Of a stretch of DNA of 64,000 nt, positions 19,938-29,854 are shown piece after piece; the first letter of the stretch is position 1; each line of letters begins with the position of its first letter. The stretch is from Pseudomonas sp. ATCC 13867 (GTDB taxonomy: Bacteria > Pseudomonadota > Gammaproteobacteria > Pseudomonadales > Pseudomonadaceae). The notes beneath the pieces are model-generated. The model was not told where the DNA came from and made no database searches. It saw only the letters and a list, made by a program, of their open reading frames with translations. The position numbers were made by a program, and so were the translations under genes. The stretch is from the NCBI RefSeq assembly GCF_000349845.1, contig NC_020829.1, positions 4,533,001 to 4,597,000 on the forward strand, given 5' to 3'.

Positions 19938-20762
19938 ATGCGTTTAGCCCATGCCCTCTCGATTGCCCTGCCGTTCGCCGTGATGCTGCCCTGGCTCGCC
20001 GCCTGCGCCCCGACCACCCCGCTGTTCGTCGCGCAGATCACCACCGGCGAAGTCGCCGAATACAAGCAGTTGAAGAACAAGCGCATGACCGCCGCGGTGG
20101 AAGAGGAAGGCGACCTGCTGACCTACAGCGCCCAGGCCATCCGCGACAACAAGAGCGCCGAGGCCGAGAAGCTTTACCTGAGCGGCTACGACAACACCCG
20201 CTACAGCTCGGAAGTACGCGCCATCGCGCTGTACCAGATCGGCCTGATCTACATGAGCCGCTTCAACGACCAGCGCGACGATGCGAAGGCGCAGCAGTAC
20301 TTCGAGCGCATCGACCGCGAGTTCCCCGGCACCCAGGCCGCCGCGCACGCCGACGCGCGCATCCTGATGATCCGCCAGCGCGCCAGGGACCCGGTGCAGA
20401 AGAACGCCCGCGAACTGCTGGCGGACTGGCAACCGCAGTACAACCTGGACCTGAACAAACCCAGCCTCGATCCGGACATGACCCTGTTGTCGCGCCGCGC
20501 GGTGCTCAAGGACCGCGTCGCCGAGGCCGCGCAGCTCTACCTGCTGGGCGCCAACGACCCGGCCATCCCGCCGGACATCCGCGAAAAGGCGCTGTACCAG
20601 CTCGGCCTGATGTACATGGCGCCGGACAACCCGCACGCCGACCGCAACCAGGCCATCGCCTACCTGCGCCGGCAACTCGCCGAGTTCCCCGACGGCGAGC
20701 TGGCCGAGAAAGGCGCACGCCACCTGGACCGTGCGCTGAACCAGACCTCACCGCGCAACTGA
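19938..20762 (+). CDS. SEL1/TPR-like lipoprotein
   Basis: A 274-residue predicted lipoprotein with lipobox LAAC (Cys at about residue 23) and two similar repeat units: ALYQIGLIYMSRFNDQRDDAKAQQYFERI and ALYQLGLMYMAPDNPHADRNQAIAYLRRQL, at about residues 95-125 and 220-250. The repeated ALYQ(I/L)GL(I/M)YM motif is of the SEL1/TPR type and suggests a protein-binding scaffold on the outer or inner membrane. It is divergent from the TPR lipoprotein at 19467-19838. Confidence 0.75.
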   Translation: MRLAHALSIALPFAVMLPWLAACAPTTPLFVAQITTGEVAEYKQLKNKRMTAAVEEEGDLLTYSAQAIRDNKSAEAEKLYLSGYDNTRYSSEVRAIALYQIGLIYMSRFNDQRDDAKAQQYFERIDREFPGTQAAAHADARILMIRQRARDPVQKNARELLADWQPQYNLDLNKPSLDPDMTLLSRRAVLKDRVAEAAQLYLLGANDPAIPPDIREKALYQLGLMYMAPDNPHADRNQAIAYLRRQLAEFPDGELAEKGARHLDRALNQTSPRN

Positions 20763-20783
20763 CGACGGAACCCGACCACGCCG

Positions 20784-20797
20784 CTGACACAGGTCAA
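20784..20797. promoter_or_regulatory. Putative ANR/FNR box upstream of UspA-like gene
   Basis: CTGAC-ACAG-GTCAA is an approximate dyad of the ANR consensus TTGAT-N4-ATCAA (reverse: TTGAC-CTGT-GTCAG). It lies about 56 bases upstream of the UspA-like start at 20853, a usual distance for an activated promoter. The second UspA gene in this window has a better copy. Confidence 0.5.
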
Positions 20798-20852
20798 GCG
20801 GCAGTGTCTACGCTTGCACTGCAATGAGCGCAGACCGCGCGAGGACGCCGCC

Positions 20853-21761
20853 ATGAACCTGAAGCACCTGCTCGTCATCATCGACCCCACCCGCGAGGAC
20901 CAGCCCGCGCTCGCCCGCGCCCAGTGGATCGCCGAACGCAGCGGCGCCCGCCTGGAGCTGCTGGCCTGCGAGTTCAATCCCGCCCTGGACAATACCCTGC
21001 TGCTGGAGCAGAGCGATCTCGAGCGGGGCCGGCAGAGCCTGCTCGACGAACGCCTCGCCTGGCTGGAAAAACTCGCCGCCCCGCTGCGCCAGGCCGGCCT
21101 CGAAGTGAAATGCCAGGTACGCTGGGGCAAACCACTGCATCGGCAGATCGTCCTGCACTGCGAACAGAGCCAGCCCGACCTGGTACTCAAGTCGGCCCAC
21201 CACCACAGCCTGCTCAGACGCCTGGTGCTGACCAATCATGACTGGCAACTGATCCGCCATTGCCCGCAGCCGCTATGGCTGGTGCAGCACGGCCAATGGC
21301 GCGGCGAACGCCTGTGCGCGGCACTCGACCCGCTGCACGCCAGCGACAAGCCGGCGGCGCTGGACCACCGCCTGATCGGCGTGGCCCGCGAGTTCGAACA
21401 ACGCCTGAAACTCCAGGCGCACTACCTGCACGCCTACGTCGCGCTGCCGCACACCCTGGCGTTCAACGCCGAGCTGCTGGCCGACTATGACAACTATGTA
21501 CGGCGCACCGAAACCCACCACCGTGAAGCCTTCGATGCCCTGCTGGCACAGTACCCGGCCATCGACCGGACCCGCACTCGGCTCGGCCAGGGCTTCGCCG
21601 AGGAAGTGATTCCCGCCTATGTGCGCGACAACGGCATCGACCTGCTGCTGATGGGCGCGGTCGCCCGTGGACAGTTCGACAACGCGCTGATCGGCCAGAC
21701 CGCCGAACGGGTGCTCGAAGAAGTGGAATGCGATCTGCTGGTGATCAGACCTGTCACCTGA
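20853..21761 (+). CDS. Universal stress protein, two UspA domains
   Basis: The 302-residue protein contains two tandem Usp domains of about 150 residues. The second keeps an ATP-loop-like GAVARGQFDNALIGQTAERVL (near residue 268), followed by VECDLLVIRP. The first domain has HHHSLLRRLVLTNHDWQLIRHC in the equivalent place. This two-domain form is of the UspE type. Such proteins serve survival under anaerobic or stationary conditions in Pseudomonas. The upstream ANR-like site fits. Start ATG 20853. Confidence 0.85.
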   Translation: MNLKHLLVIIDPTREDQPALARAQWIAERSGARLELLACEFNPALDNTLLLEQSDLERGRQSLLDERLAWLEKLAAPLRQAGLEVKCQVRWGKPLHRQIVLHCEQSQPDLVLKSAHHHSLLRRLVLTNHDWQLIRHCPQPLWLVQHGQWRGERLCAALDPLHASDKPAALDHRLIGVAREFEQRLKLQAHYLHAYVALPHTLAFNAELLADYDNYVRRTETHHREAFDALLAQYPAIDRTRTRLGQGFAEEVIPAYVRDNGIDLLLMGAVARGQFDNALIGQTAERVLEEVECDLLVIRPVT

Positions 21762-21852
21762 AACAGAGTAAGATGGCGCCCTGGCTGCCCCAGAGCCGGC
21801 TCAGGATCCAGGGGCAGCCTGACCGCTGCTTGCTTTCCCCTAGGAGTCCCGC

Positions 21853-23304
21853 ATGTCCCTTCGCCGCACCAAGATCGTCGCCACCCTCGGCCCAGCCAGC
21901 AACTCTCCCGAAGTGCTGGAACAGCTGATCCTCGCCGGGATCGACGTCGCCCGCCTGAACTTCTCCCACGGTACTCCCGACGAACACCGCGCCCGCGCCC
22001 AACTGGTGCGCGACATCGCCGCCAAGCACGGCCGCTTCGTAGCGCTGCTGGGCGACCTGCAGGGTCCGAAGATCCGCATCGCCAAGTTCGCCAACAAGCG
22101 CATCGAACTGGCGGTCGGCGACACCTTCCGCTTCTCCACCAGCCACCCGCGCACCGACGGCAACCAGCAAGTCGTCGGCATCGACTACCCGGACCTGGTC
22201 AAGGATTGCGGCATCGGCGACGAGCTGCTGCTGGACGACGGCCGTGTGGTCATGGTCGTGAAGGAAGTGAAAGCCGACGAACTGGTCTGCGAAGTACTGA
22301 TCGGCGGCCCGCTGTCCGACCACAAGGGCATCAACCGCCGTGGCGGCGGCCTCACCGCTCCGGCCCTGACCGAGAAGGACAAGGCCGACATCAAGCTGGC
22401 CGCGAGCATGGACCTGGATTATGTCGCCGTGTCCTTCCCGCGTGACGCCAAGGACATGGAATACGCCCGTCGCCTGCTCACCGAAGCCGGCGGCAGCGCC
22501 TGGCTGGTGGCCAAGATCGAGCGCGCCGAAGCCGTGGCCGACGACGAAGCCCTGGACGGCCTGATCCGCGCCAGCGACGCGGTGATGGTGGCCCGTGGCG
22601 ACCTCGGCGTGGAAATCGGCGATGCCGAACTGGTGGGCATCCAGAAGAAGATCATTCTGCACGCGCGCCGCTACAACAAGGCGGTGATCACCGCGACCCA
22701 GATGATGGAGTCGATGATCCACAACCCGATGCCGACCCGCGCGGAAGTCTCCGACGTAGCCAACGCCGTGCTCGACTACACCGACGCAGTGATGCTCTCG
22801 GCCGAATCCGCCGCCGGCGAATACCCGGTGGAAGCGGTCAAGGCGATGGCGCGCATCTGCGCCGGCGCCGAGAAGCACCCGACCACCAAGAAGTCCAGCC
22901 ACCGTATCGGCCAGACCTTCGAGCGCTGCGACGAAAGCATCGCCCTGGCGGCCATGTACACCGCCAACCACTTCCCGGGCATCAAGGCGATCATCTGCCT
23001 GACCGAAAGCGGTTACACCCCGCTGATCATGTCGCGCATCCGCTCCTCGGTACCGATCTTCGCCTACTCCCCGCACCGCGAGACCCAGGCCCGCGTGGCG
23101 CTGTTCCGTGGCGTGGAAACCATCCCCTTCGACCCGGCCGCCCTGCCGCCGGAACGTGTCAGCCAGGAAGCCGTCGACGCGCTGCTGCAGCGTGGCGTGG
23201 TGACCAAGGGTGACTGGGTGATCCTGACCAAGGGCGACAGCTACACCGCCCAGGGCGGCACCAACACCATGAAGGTGTTGCACGTGGGTGACCTGCTGGT
23301 CTGA
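21853..23304 (+). CDS. pykA: Pyruvate kinase
   Basis: The 483-residue enzyme makes pyruvate and ATP from phosphoenolpyruvate and ADP. The N-terminal signature RRTKIVATLGPAS, the catalytic KIERAEA (about residues 220-226), the metal-binding region VARGDLGVEIG and the C-terminal allosteric domain are all present. The length is normal for the PykA form. The gene is followed by an intrinsic terminator at 23320-23345. It corresponds to PA4329. Confidence 0.96.
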   Translation: MSLRRTKIVATLGPASNSPEVLEQLILAGIDVARLNFSHGTPDEHRARAQLVRDIAAKHGRFVALLGDLQGPKIRIAKFANKRIELAVGDTFRFSTSHPRTDGNQQVVGIDYPDLVKDCGIGDELLLDDGRVVMVVKEVKADELVCEVLIGGPLSDHKGINRRGGGLTAPALTEKDKADIKLAASMDLDYVAVSFPRDAKDMEYARRLLTEAGGSAWLVAKIERAEAVADDEALDGLIRASDAVMVARGDLGVEIGDAELVGIQKKIILHARRYNKAVITATQMMESMIHNPMPTRAEVSDVANAVLDYTDAVMLSAESAAGEYPVEAVKAMARICAGAEKHPTTKKSSHRIGQTFERCDESIALAAMYTANHFPGIKAIICLTESGYTPLIMSRIRSSVPIFAYSPHRETQARVALFRGVETIPFDPAALPPERVSQEAVDALLQRGVVTKGDWVILTKGDSYTAQGGTNTMKVLHVGDLLV

Positions 23305-23319
23305 TCTCGGCCAATACAA

Positions 23320-23345
23320 GAAGCCGCCCCTCGGGGCGGCTTTTT
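23320..23345 (+). terminator. Intrinsic terminator after pykA
   Basis: AAGCCGCCCC-TC-GGGGCGGCTT followed by TTTT, 16 bases beyond the pykA stop. Confidence 0.93.
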
Positions 23346-23373
23346 CATGTCCATAGCGCAGATCCACGGGACT

Positions 23374-23451
23374 GTAGGAGCGAGCTTGCTCGCGAACCGG
23401 GCTCGCCGGAGATTCTATGGCTGGGCTGTTCGCGAGCAAGCTCGCTCCTAC
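23374..23451. repeat. REP-like extragenic element (family 1)
   Basis: A 78-bp copy between pykA and the DnaA-box repeats: GTAGGAGCGAGCTTGCTCGC at the left and GCGAGCAAGCTCGCTCCTAC at the right. The arms are nearly perfect complements. Together with the copy at 23731 it brackets the DnaA-box repeats. Confidence 0.88.
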
Positions 23452-23532
23452 AAAGAGCCGCTCGCCAGATGCCCACTGGCAGCTCAATTCTTGCTCAATC
23501 TGCTTCAAGCCGCGTGGAGTCGGGGCTGCAGC

Positions 23533-23593
23533 GGTTGCACCAGAGCTTATCCACAACGCCTTCCACACCTTATGTGGGCAACCTGCCGGACGT
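23533..23593. repeat. DnaA-box repeat unit, copy 1
   Basis: A 61-bp unit carrying a perfect DnaA box TTATCCACA (23547-23555), a TTCCACA (23561-23567) and an inverted box TGTGGGCAA (23573-23581). Copy 2 starts exactly 113 bases later, without gaps in the alignment. The 541-base gap 23305-23845 contains no gene I can support. Confidence 0.8.
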
Positions 23594-23645
23594 CGCTCAA
23601 ATACCGCTCAATCCCCTGCAGGTCACGGCTGACGTGGGTTCGCCG

Positions 23646-23706
23646 GGTTGCCCCAGAGCTTATCCACAGTGCATTCCACAGATTGTGTGGGCAACATGTC
23701 CGACGT
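23646..23706. repeat. DnaA-box repeat unit, copy 2
   Basis: Second unit with TTATCCACA (23660-23668), TTCCACA (23674-23680) and TGTGGGCAA (23686-23694). By eye it differs from copy 1 at 10 of 61 positions, but all three box-like motifs and the 17-base spacing between the first and last are unchanged. Confidence 0.8.
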
Positions 23707-23730
23707 AGATGCTATGCGCGCCACAGCACC

Positions 23731-23821
23731 GTAGGAGCGAGCTTGCTCGCGAACGGACTTCCCGGCGACACAAGCGCCGGACAGTTCGCGAGCAAGGACT
23801 GGGGGTCCCCCTCGGTCCTAC
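23731..23821. repeat. REP-like extragenic element (family 1)
   Basis: A 91-bp copy between the DnaA-box repeats and the enoyl-CoA hydratase stop, starting GTAGGAGCGAGCTTGCTCGC and ending CCCCCTCGGTCCTAC. Confidence 0.85.
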
Positions 23822-23845
23822 AAGGGCCTCATCAGGGCGGGGCCC

Positions 23846-24619
23846 TTACAGGAACTTCGAAAAATCCGGCTGGCGGCGCTGGGTGAAGGCGCTCAGCGCC
23901 TCCTGGGCTTCCGGCGAGTGCAGGCGCTCGACGAAGAGTTGCCCCTCCTCCACCACCACCCGGCGCAATTCCTCGATGTACGGCGCCTTGAGCAGACGCT
24001 TGCTCAGCACCACCGCCGCCGGCGGCAGTTGCTGCAACGCCTGGCAAACCTCGCGGGCACGCTCGATGGCGGCGGCGCCGTCGGCCAGCGCTTCGTTGGC
24101 GATGCCGAATGCCACCGCCTGCTCACCGCTGAAACCTTCGCCGCGCATCAGCAGGCTGGCGGCCTTCACCGGGCCGACCAGACGCGGCACCAGGAAGCTG
24201 GAGCCGAACTCCGGGCACAGGCCAAGATTGACGAAGGGCATCTTGAACTTGCTGCCCTGGGCGACGAAGACCTGGTCGCAGTGCAGCAGCAGGGTGGTGC
24301 CGATGCCCACGGCGGGGCCGGCCACCGCCGCGACCACCGGCTTGGTGAAGTCCATCAGCGCGCGCATGAAGCGGAACACCGGACTGTCCGGGCCGCTGGG
24401 CGGCTGCTGGAGGAAATCGACGATATCGTTGCCACTGGTGAAGCACTCGGCGCCGCCGGTGATCAGTACCACGCGCACGGAACGGTCCGCCTGCGCCGCC
24501 TCCAGGGCTTCGGCCAGGGCGGAATACATGGTGCGGGTCAGCGCATTCATCTTGTCCGGACGGTTCAGGCGCAAGGTCAGCAAGCCTTGCTCGCGCTCGA
24601 CGAGAATCTGTTCGCTCAT
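23846..24619 (-). CDS. Enoyl-CoA hydratase/isomerase family protein
   Basis: The 257-residue protein has the crotonase fold. The oxyanion-hole segment ALITGGAECFTSGNDIVDFL-like region is at about residue 50-70 and KPVVAAVAGPAVGIGTTLLLHCD at about residues 94-116. The usual catalytic glutamate pair is not clearly seen: position 1 falls in a GIGTTLLL context, so it may be an isomerase or non-hydratase member. Third gene in the sadC / ferredoxin reductase operon, 48 bases after the reductase. Substrate unknown. Confidence 0.85.
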   Translation of the reverse strand: MSEQILVEREQGLLTLRLNRPDKMNALTRTMYSALAEALEAAQADRSVRVVLITGGAECFTSGNDIVDFLQQPPSGPDSPVFRFMRALMDFTKPVVAAVAGPAVGIGTTLLLHCDQVFVAQGSKFKMPFVNLGLCPEFGSSFLVPRLVGPVKAASLLMRGEGFSGEQAVAFGIANEALADGAAAIERAREVCQALQQLPPAAVVLSKRLLKAPYIEELRRVVVEEGQLFVERLHSPEAQEALSAFTQRRQPDFSKFL

Positions 24620-24667
24620 GGCAATTCCTTGTTATTGGACTTTTTCTATTGGGGCCGCGCGCCCGCT

Positions 24668-25598
24668 TCAGGCGTGGGGCAGGAACAGGTCGGCCAGCGT
24701 CTGGCCACGCGGTACGCCGCAAAGGTAGAGGCGGCGCGCGAAGGCATCGACGCTATCGGGATGGCCGCAGAGTAAGGCGAGGGTTCGCCGCGAAACAAGC
24801 TGGAGTTGCGCCAAAACTTCGGCCGACTCGGCCGCAGTCATCAGCGTGACCTCCAGCGCCGGGCGCGCCGTGGCAAGCGCGCGCAGCGGTTCGGCGAGGT
24901 AGTGGCCGGCGCTGTCATGGGCCTGGTGAATGATCCGGATGGGCCCGGCATGATGCTGGCGCAGCGCCTCGCGCAGCACACCCCAGAGCGGCGCGAGGCC
25001 GGTACCGGAGGCCATCAGCAACAGCGGCTGCTCGTGCCATTCCGGGTCATAGTGCAAGGCGCCGCCGCGCAGTTCGCCCAGGCGCACGCTGTCGCCCGCC
25101 TTCAGCCGGCGGGCGAAGTCGCTGAATGCGCCGGGCAGGCGGCAATCGATGTGAAACTCCAGCCAGGGATCGACGCCCGGCAGGCTGGCCAGCGAATACG
25201 GCCGCGCCACGCCTTCGGCGCTCCAGAGGACCAGGTGTTGCCCGGCGCGGTAGCGCAGCGGACGTTGTGGAGTGAGGCGAAGACGCAGCACGTCCGGCGC
25301 CGGCCAGTCCAGCTCGGCGACGCTGGCGGGCAAGCCGTCGCGCTGCGGATCGAAGACCTCCACGGCCAGGTCTTCGATGACCCGGCACTGGCACGACAGC
25401 CGCCAGCCTTCATCGCGCCGCGCGGCATCCAGCGCCTCGGGCTGCGCGTCGAGCACCTCGCCCCGGCTGCAGCGCACCAGGCAGGCATGGCAGCTCCCCG
25501 CACGGCAGCTGTACGGCACGGCGACGCCCGCTTCACGCAAGGCATCCAGCAGATTGACACCGGGTTGCACCGTCCAGCGTTGCGCTCCGGCCTGGAGT

Positions 25599-25606
<8 letters not shown>
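24668..25606 (-). CDS. 2Fe-2S ferredoxin-NAD(P)H reductase (fused electron-transfer protein)
   Basis: The 312-residue protein has an N-terminal plant-type 2Fe-2S domain with CRAGSCHACLVRC (first Cys at about residue 38, further Cys at 43, 46 and later CQC). A ferredoxin-NADP reductase-like FAD domain follows (RPYSLASLPGVD), then an NAD domain (LLMASGTGLAPLWGVLREAL). This is the layout of toluene-dioxygenase-type reductases. The electron acceptor is not encoded nearby. Start GTG 25606 inferred: it overlaps the end of sadC by 8 bases. An ATG at 25627 is an alternative. Confidence 0.85.
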
Positions 25607-26717
<1,111 letters not shown>

Positions 26718-26957
26718 GGGGCTCCGTCCCGTAATGGCACATGGCCTACAATTTACTAGCAAAGCGCCTGAATGCCTAGCCGACCGGAATGTGGGCGATG
26801 ACAGGCCATCTGGGACCAAGGTCGGATCACTGGCGCGTGCGCGGCAAGCGGCCGCAGCGGTATACTACGGCGCCTTTTTTCGCCGGAACCGTGCCGGCGT
26901 ACTCCCGAAGTAACAGGCCTTGCGCCTGACTTTCCCGCCTGAAGAGGACCGTGCTCC

Positions 26958-28481
26958 ATGGCCGTGATCAAGCAAGACGACCTGATCCAGAGCGTCGCCG
27001 ATGCCCTGCAGTTCATCTCCTACTACCACCCGGTTGACTTCATCCAGGCCATGCATGAGGCCTACCTGCGCGAAGAATCGCCGGCTGCCCGGGACTCGAT
27101 GGCGCAGATCCTGATCAACTCGCGCATGTGCGCCACCGGCCACCGCCCGATCTGCCAGGACACCGGTATCGTCACCGTGTTCGTCCGCGTCGGCATGGAC
27201 GTGAGCTGGGCCGGCGCCACCATGAGCGTCGACGACATGATCAACGAAGGCGTGCGTCGCGCCTACAACCTGCCGGAGAACGTCCTGCGCGCCTCCATCC
27301 TGGCCGACCCGGCCGGCGCGCGTAAGAACACCAAGGACAACACCCCGGCGGTGATCCACTACTCCATCGTCCCGGGCAACACCGTGGAAGTGGACGTCGC
27401 AGCCAAGGGCGGCGGCTCCGAGAACAAGTCGAAGATGGCCATGCTCAACCCGTCCGACTCGATCGTCGACTGGGTGCTGAAGACCGTTCCGACCATGGGC
27501 GCCGGCTGGTGCCCGCCGGGCATGCTCGGCATCGGCATCGGCGGTACCGCCGAGAAGGCCGCGGTGATGGCGAAGGAAGTCCTGATGGACGAGATCGACA
27601 TTCACGAGCTGAAGGCCCGCGGCCCGCAGAACCGCATCGAGGAAATGCGCCTCGAGCTGTTCGAGAAGGTCAACCAGCTGGGCATCGGTGCCCAGGGCCT
27701 GGGCGGCCTGACCACCGTGCTCGACGTGAAGATCATGGACTACCCGACCCACGCCGCCTCGCTGCCGGTGTGCATGATCCCCAACTGCGCCGCCACCCGT
27801 CACGCGCACTTCGTGCTCGACGGCTCGGGCCCGGCCGAACTGGAAGCGCCGTCCCTGGACGCCTACCCGGAAATCGTCTGGGAAGCCGGCCCGTCCGCGC
27901 GCCGCGTCAACCTGGACAGCATCACCCCGGAAGAAGTGCAGAGCTGGAAGCCGGGCGAGACCATCCTGCTCAACGGCAAGATGCTCACCGGCCGCGACGC
28001 CGCGCACAAGCGCATGGTCGACATGCTGAACAAGGGCGAAGAGCTGCCGGTGGACCTGAAAGGCCGCTTCATCTACTACGTCGGCCCGGTCGATCCGGTG
28101 GGCGACGAAGTGGTTGGCCCGGCTGGCCCGACCACCGCGACCCGCATGGACAAGTTCACCCGCCAGATCCTCGAGCAGACCGGCCTGCTGGGCATGATCG
28201 GCAAGTCCGAGCGCGGCCCGATCGCCATCGAGGCGATCAAGGACAACAAGGCCGTCTACCTGATGGCCGTGGGCGGCGCCGCCTACCTGGTCGCCCAGGC
28301 GATCAAGAAGTCCAAGGTCCTGGCCTTCGCCGAACTGGGCATGGAAGCGATCTACGAGTTCGAAGTCAAAGACATGCCGGTGACCGTTGCGGTCGACACC
28401 AATGGCGAGTCGGTGCACATCACCGGCCCGGCCATCTGGCAGAAGAAGATCGCCGAGAACCTGGCGGTGGAAGTGCAGTGA
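26958..28481 (+). CDS. fumA: Fumarate hydratase class I (4Fe-4S)
   Basis: A 507-residue oxygen-sensitive iron-sulfur hydratase interconverting fumarate and malate. The conserved ICQDTGIVTVFVRVG motif with a cluster cysteine (about residue 65) is near the start. GWCPPGMLGIGIGGTAEKA and MIPNCAATRHAHFVLDG carry further cysteines, and the C-terminal Ttd domain has GTTATRMDKFT-like (PAGPTTATRMD). The start ATG follows an AGAGGACC Shine-Dalgarno. A hairpin terminator follows at 28503. Confidence 0.95.
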   Translation: MAVIKQDDLIQSVADALQFISYYHPVDFIQAMHEAYLREESPAARDSMAQILINSRMCATGHRPICQDTGIVTVFVRVGMDVSWAGATMSVDDMINEGVRRAYNLPENVLRASILADPAGARKNTKDNTPAVIHYSIVPGNTVEVDVAAKGGGSENKSKMAMLNPSDSIVDWVLKTVPTMGAGWCPPGMLGIGIGGTAEKAAVMAKEVLMDEIDIHELKARGPQNRIEEMRLELFEKVNQLGIGAQGLGGLTTVLDVKIMDYPTHAASLPVCMIPNCAATRHAHFVLDGSGPAELEAPSLDAYPEIVWEAGPSARRVNLDSITPEEVQSWKPGETILLNGKMLTGRDAAHKRMVDMLNKGEELPVDLKGRFIYYVGPVDPVGDEVVGPAGPTTATRMDKFTRQILEQTGLLGMIGKSERGPIAIEAIKDNKAVYLMAVGGAAYLVAQAIKKSKVLAFAELGMEAIYEFEVKDMPVTVAVDTNGESVHITGPAIWQKKIAENLAVEVQ

Positions 28482-28502
28482 TCACTGCATGACCGCTCCC
28501 TG

Positions 28503-28531
28503 AAAAAGCCTGGCCAAGTGCCGGGCTTTTT
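28503..28531 (+). terminator. Intrinsic terminator after fumarase gene
   Basis: Stem AAAAAGCCTGGC / GCCGGGCTTTTT with loop CAAGT (one T:G pair), 22 bases after the stop. A T-run ends the right arm. Confidence 0.92.
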
Positions 28532-28620
28532 CATGCGTGGAATTTTTGTGGCATCGACCTGTGGCTGCCGATCGCGGATAAATCCACTCCTACAACAGCC
28601 GGCAGCAACGGTGTTTCCCT

Positions 28621-28711
28621 GTAGGAGCGAGCTTGCTCGCGAACCGCACGGCGCTGGTGCCGCCGGGAAACCTGTTCGCGAGCAAGGACTGGGCGTCCCC
28701 CTCGGTCCTAC
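28621..28711. repeat. REP-like extragenic element (family 1)
   Basis: A 91-bp copy starting GTAGGAGCGAGCTTGCTCGC and ending CCCCCTCGGTCCTAC, between the fumarase terminator and the ribbon-helix-helix gene. A short stretch GATCGCGGATAAATCCACTC just before it (28570-28589) resembles part of a different Pseudomonas repeat type. Confidence 0.85.
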
Positions 28712-28730
28712 GAAAAGCAGACCGCGTGCA

Positions 28731-29033
28731 TCACGCGCTACGCGGTACCCGATTCAGCTCCACCACGTTGTCCCGTCGCTGAGCGAGGAAGCGTGTGCAG
28801 CTCACCCGCAGGAAGGACGCGAAGTTCACCACCTCCCCGCGGAAGTCCATCACCTCGTCGTAGAGCTTGGCGATCAGCTGGTTGGTGGTCATGCCGTCCA
28901 CCTCGGCGATCTCGCGCAGGATGTCCCAGAACTGGTTCTCCAGGCGCAACGTGGTGACCACGCCACGGATGCGCAGCGAGCGCGAGCGCGACTCGTAGAG
29001 AATCGGGTCGGCCTTGACATAGAGTTCGCACAT
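28731..29033 (-). CDS. Ribbon-helix-helix domain protein
   Basis: The 100-residue protein matches a predicted ribbon-helix-helix family (COG4321-type). After MCELYVKADPILYESRSRSL come the beta strand RGVVTTLRLENQFW and two helices (ILREIAEVDGMTTNQLIAKLYDEV). DNA-binding by the strand is predicted from the family. It may be a regulator or a nucleoid-linked protein. Start ATG 29033; upstream codons lack coding character. It lies 32 bases downstream of the DJ-1 gene on the same strand, so possibly co-transcribed. Confidence 0.78.
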   Translation of the reverse strand: MCELYVKADPILYESRSRSLRIRGVVTTLRLENQFWDILREIAEVDGMTTNQLIAKLYDEVMDFRGEVVNFASFLRVSCTRFLAQRRDNVVELNRVPRSA

Positions 29034-29065
29034 GAACGGCTGCTCCAGCTTCGATGTCGGCCAGT

Positions 29066-29647
29066 CTACAGGCTGATCCTGGTACCCAGCACGTCGAGGA
29101 ACTTCGCCAACCACGCCGGGTGCGCCGGCCAGGCCGGGGCGGTGACCAGGTTGCCGTCGACATGGGCGGCATCCACGGGAATGTCCACGTACTCGCCGCC
29201 GGCCAGCGTCACTTCCGGACCGCAGGCCGGGTAGGCGCTGCAGGCGCGGCCCTTGAGCACGCCGGCAGCAGCCAGCAGCTGGGCGCCGTGGCAGACGGCG
29301 GCGATGGGTTTCTTCGCGGCGTCGAAGGCCTTCACCAGCTCGATCACCCTGGCGTTCAGGCGCAGGTATTCCGGGGCGCGGCCGCCGGGGATCAGCAGCG
29401 CGTCGTAGTCTTCGGCGCGCACATCGGCGAAGTCGGCATTGAGGGCGAAGTTGTGGCCGGGCTTCTCACTGTAGGTCTGGTCGCCTTCGAAATCGTGGAC
29501 GGCGGTGCGGATGCTCTGGCCGGCCTTCTTGTCCGGGCAGACGGCGTGGACGGTGTGCCCGACCATCAGCAGTGCCTGGAATGGCACCATCGTTTCGTAG
29601 TCTTCGGCGTAGTCGCCGACCAGCATCAGGATCTTCTTCGCGGCCAT
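29066..29647 (-). CDS. DJ-1/PfpI family protein
   Basis: The 193-residue protein has the DJ-1/PfpI fold: [20 protein letters not shown] with the conserved acidic residue near position 18, [15 protein letters not shown], and the nucleophile elbow [14 protein letters not shown] with Cys at about position 118 followed by His. Members act as glyoxalases, deglycases or chaperones; the reaction cannot be told from sequence. It is preceded by the DUF2846 lipoprotein gene, about 207 bases upstream, with two hairpins between. Confidence 0.88.
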   Translation of the reverse strand: MAAKKILMLVGDYAEDYETMVPFQALLMVGHTVHAVCPDKKAGQSIRTAVHDFEGDQTYSEKPGHNFALNADFADVRAEDYDALLIPGGRAPEYLRLNARVIELVKAFDAAKKPIAAVCHGAQLLAAAGVLKGRACSAYPACGPEVTLAGGEYVDIPVDAAHVDGNLVTAPAWPAHPAWLAKFLDVLGTRISL

Positions 29648-29812
29648 CGTGGGCGTCTCCCGGCAGGGCCCGGCCGTGGTGGCCGGGCATGCGGGAGAGC
29701 TTAGCCAGTCGCGCGGGCAGCGGGTAATACGCCGCTACTACACCGCAACCGGGCTTGCTTTGCGACGTTTTTAGCACCGGGCACGAACGGCCCGGTAACC
29801 ATAAAAACTCAA

Positions 29813-29839
29813 GGAGTTATGAGGTGAACTCATAACTCC
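29813..29839 (-). terminator. Perfect 11-bp-stem hairpin after DUF2846 lipoprotein gene (likely terminator)
   Basis: Arms GGAGTTATGAG (29813-29823) and CTCATAACTCC (29829-29839), loop GTGAA, perfect. Read on the minus strand, it lies 15 bases past the lipoprotein stop and is followed by TTGAGTTTTTATGG, a short U-run. The AGTTATG core recurs in the palindrome upstream of the same gene (30450-30470). Confidence 0.65.
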
Positions 29840-29854
29840 GGACAGGGTTTCCGC

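Noticed and set aside
26860..26880. TATACT followed by CGCCTTTTTT upstream of the fumarase gene, considered as a terminator or a promoter -10.
   Set aside because: No stem precedes the T-run, and no good -35 was found at 17 bases, so I do not claim either.
28731..29114. Longer start (29114) for the ribbon-helix-helix protein.
   Set aside because: The added N-terminal residues lie over the end of the DJ-1 gene on the same strand, and the domain begins at the ATG at 29033.
29776..29796. ACCGGGC-ACGAACG-GCCCGGT hairpin next to the 29813 hairpin, considered as a terminator.
   Set aside because: No T-run follows on either strand; it is mentioned only as nearby structure.
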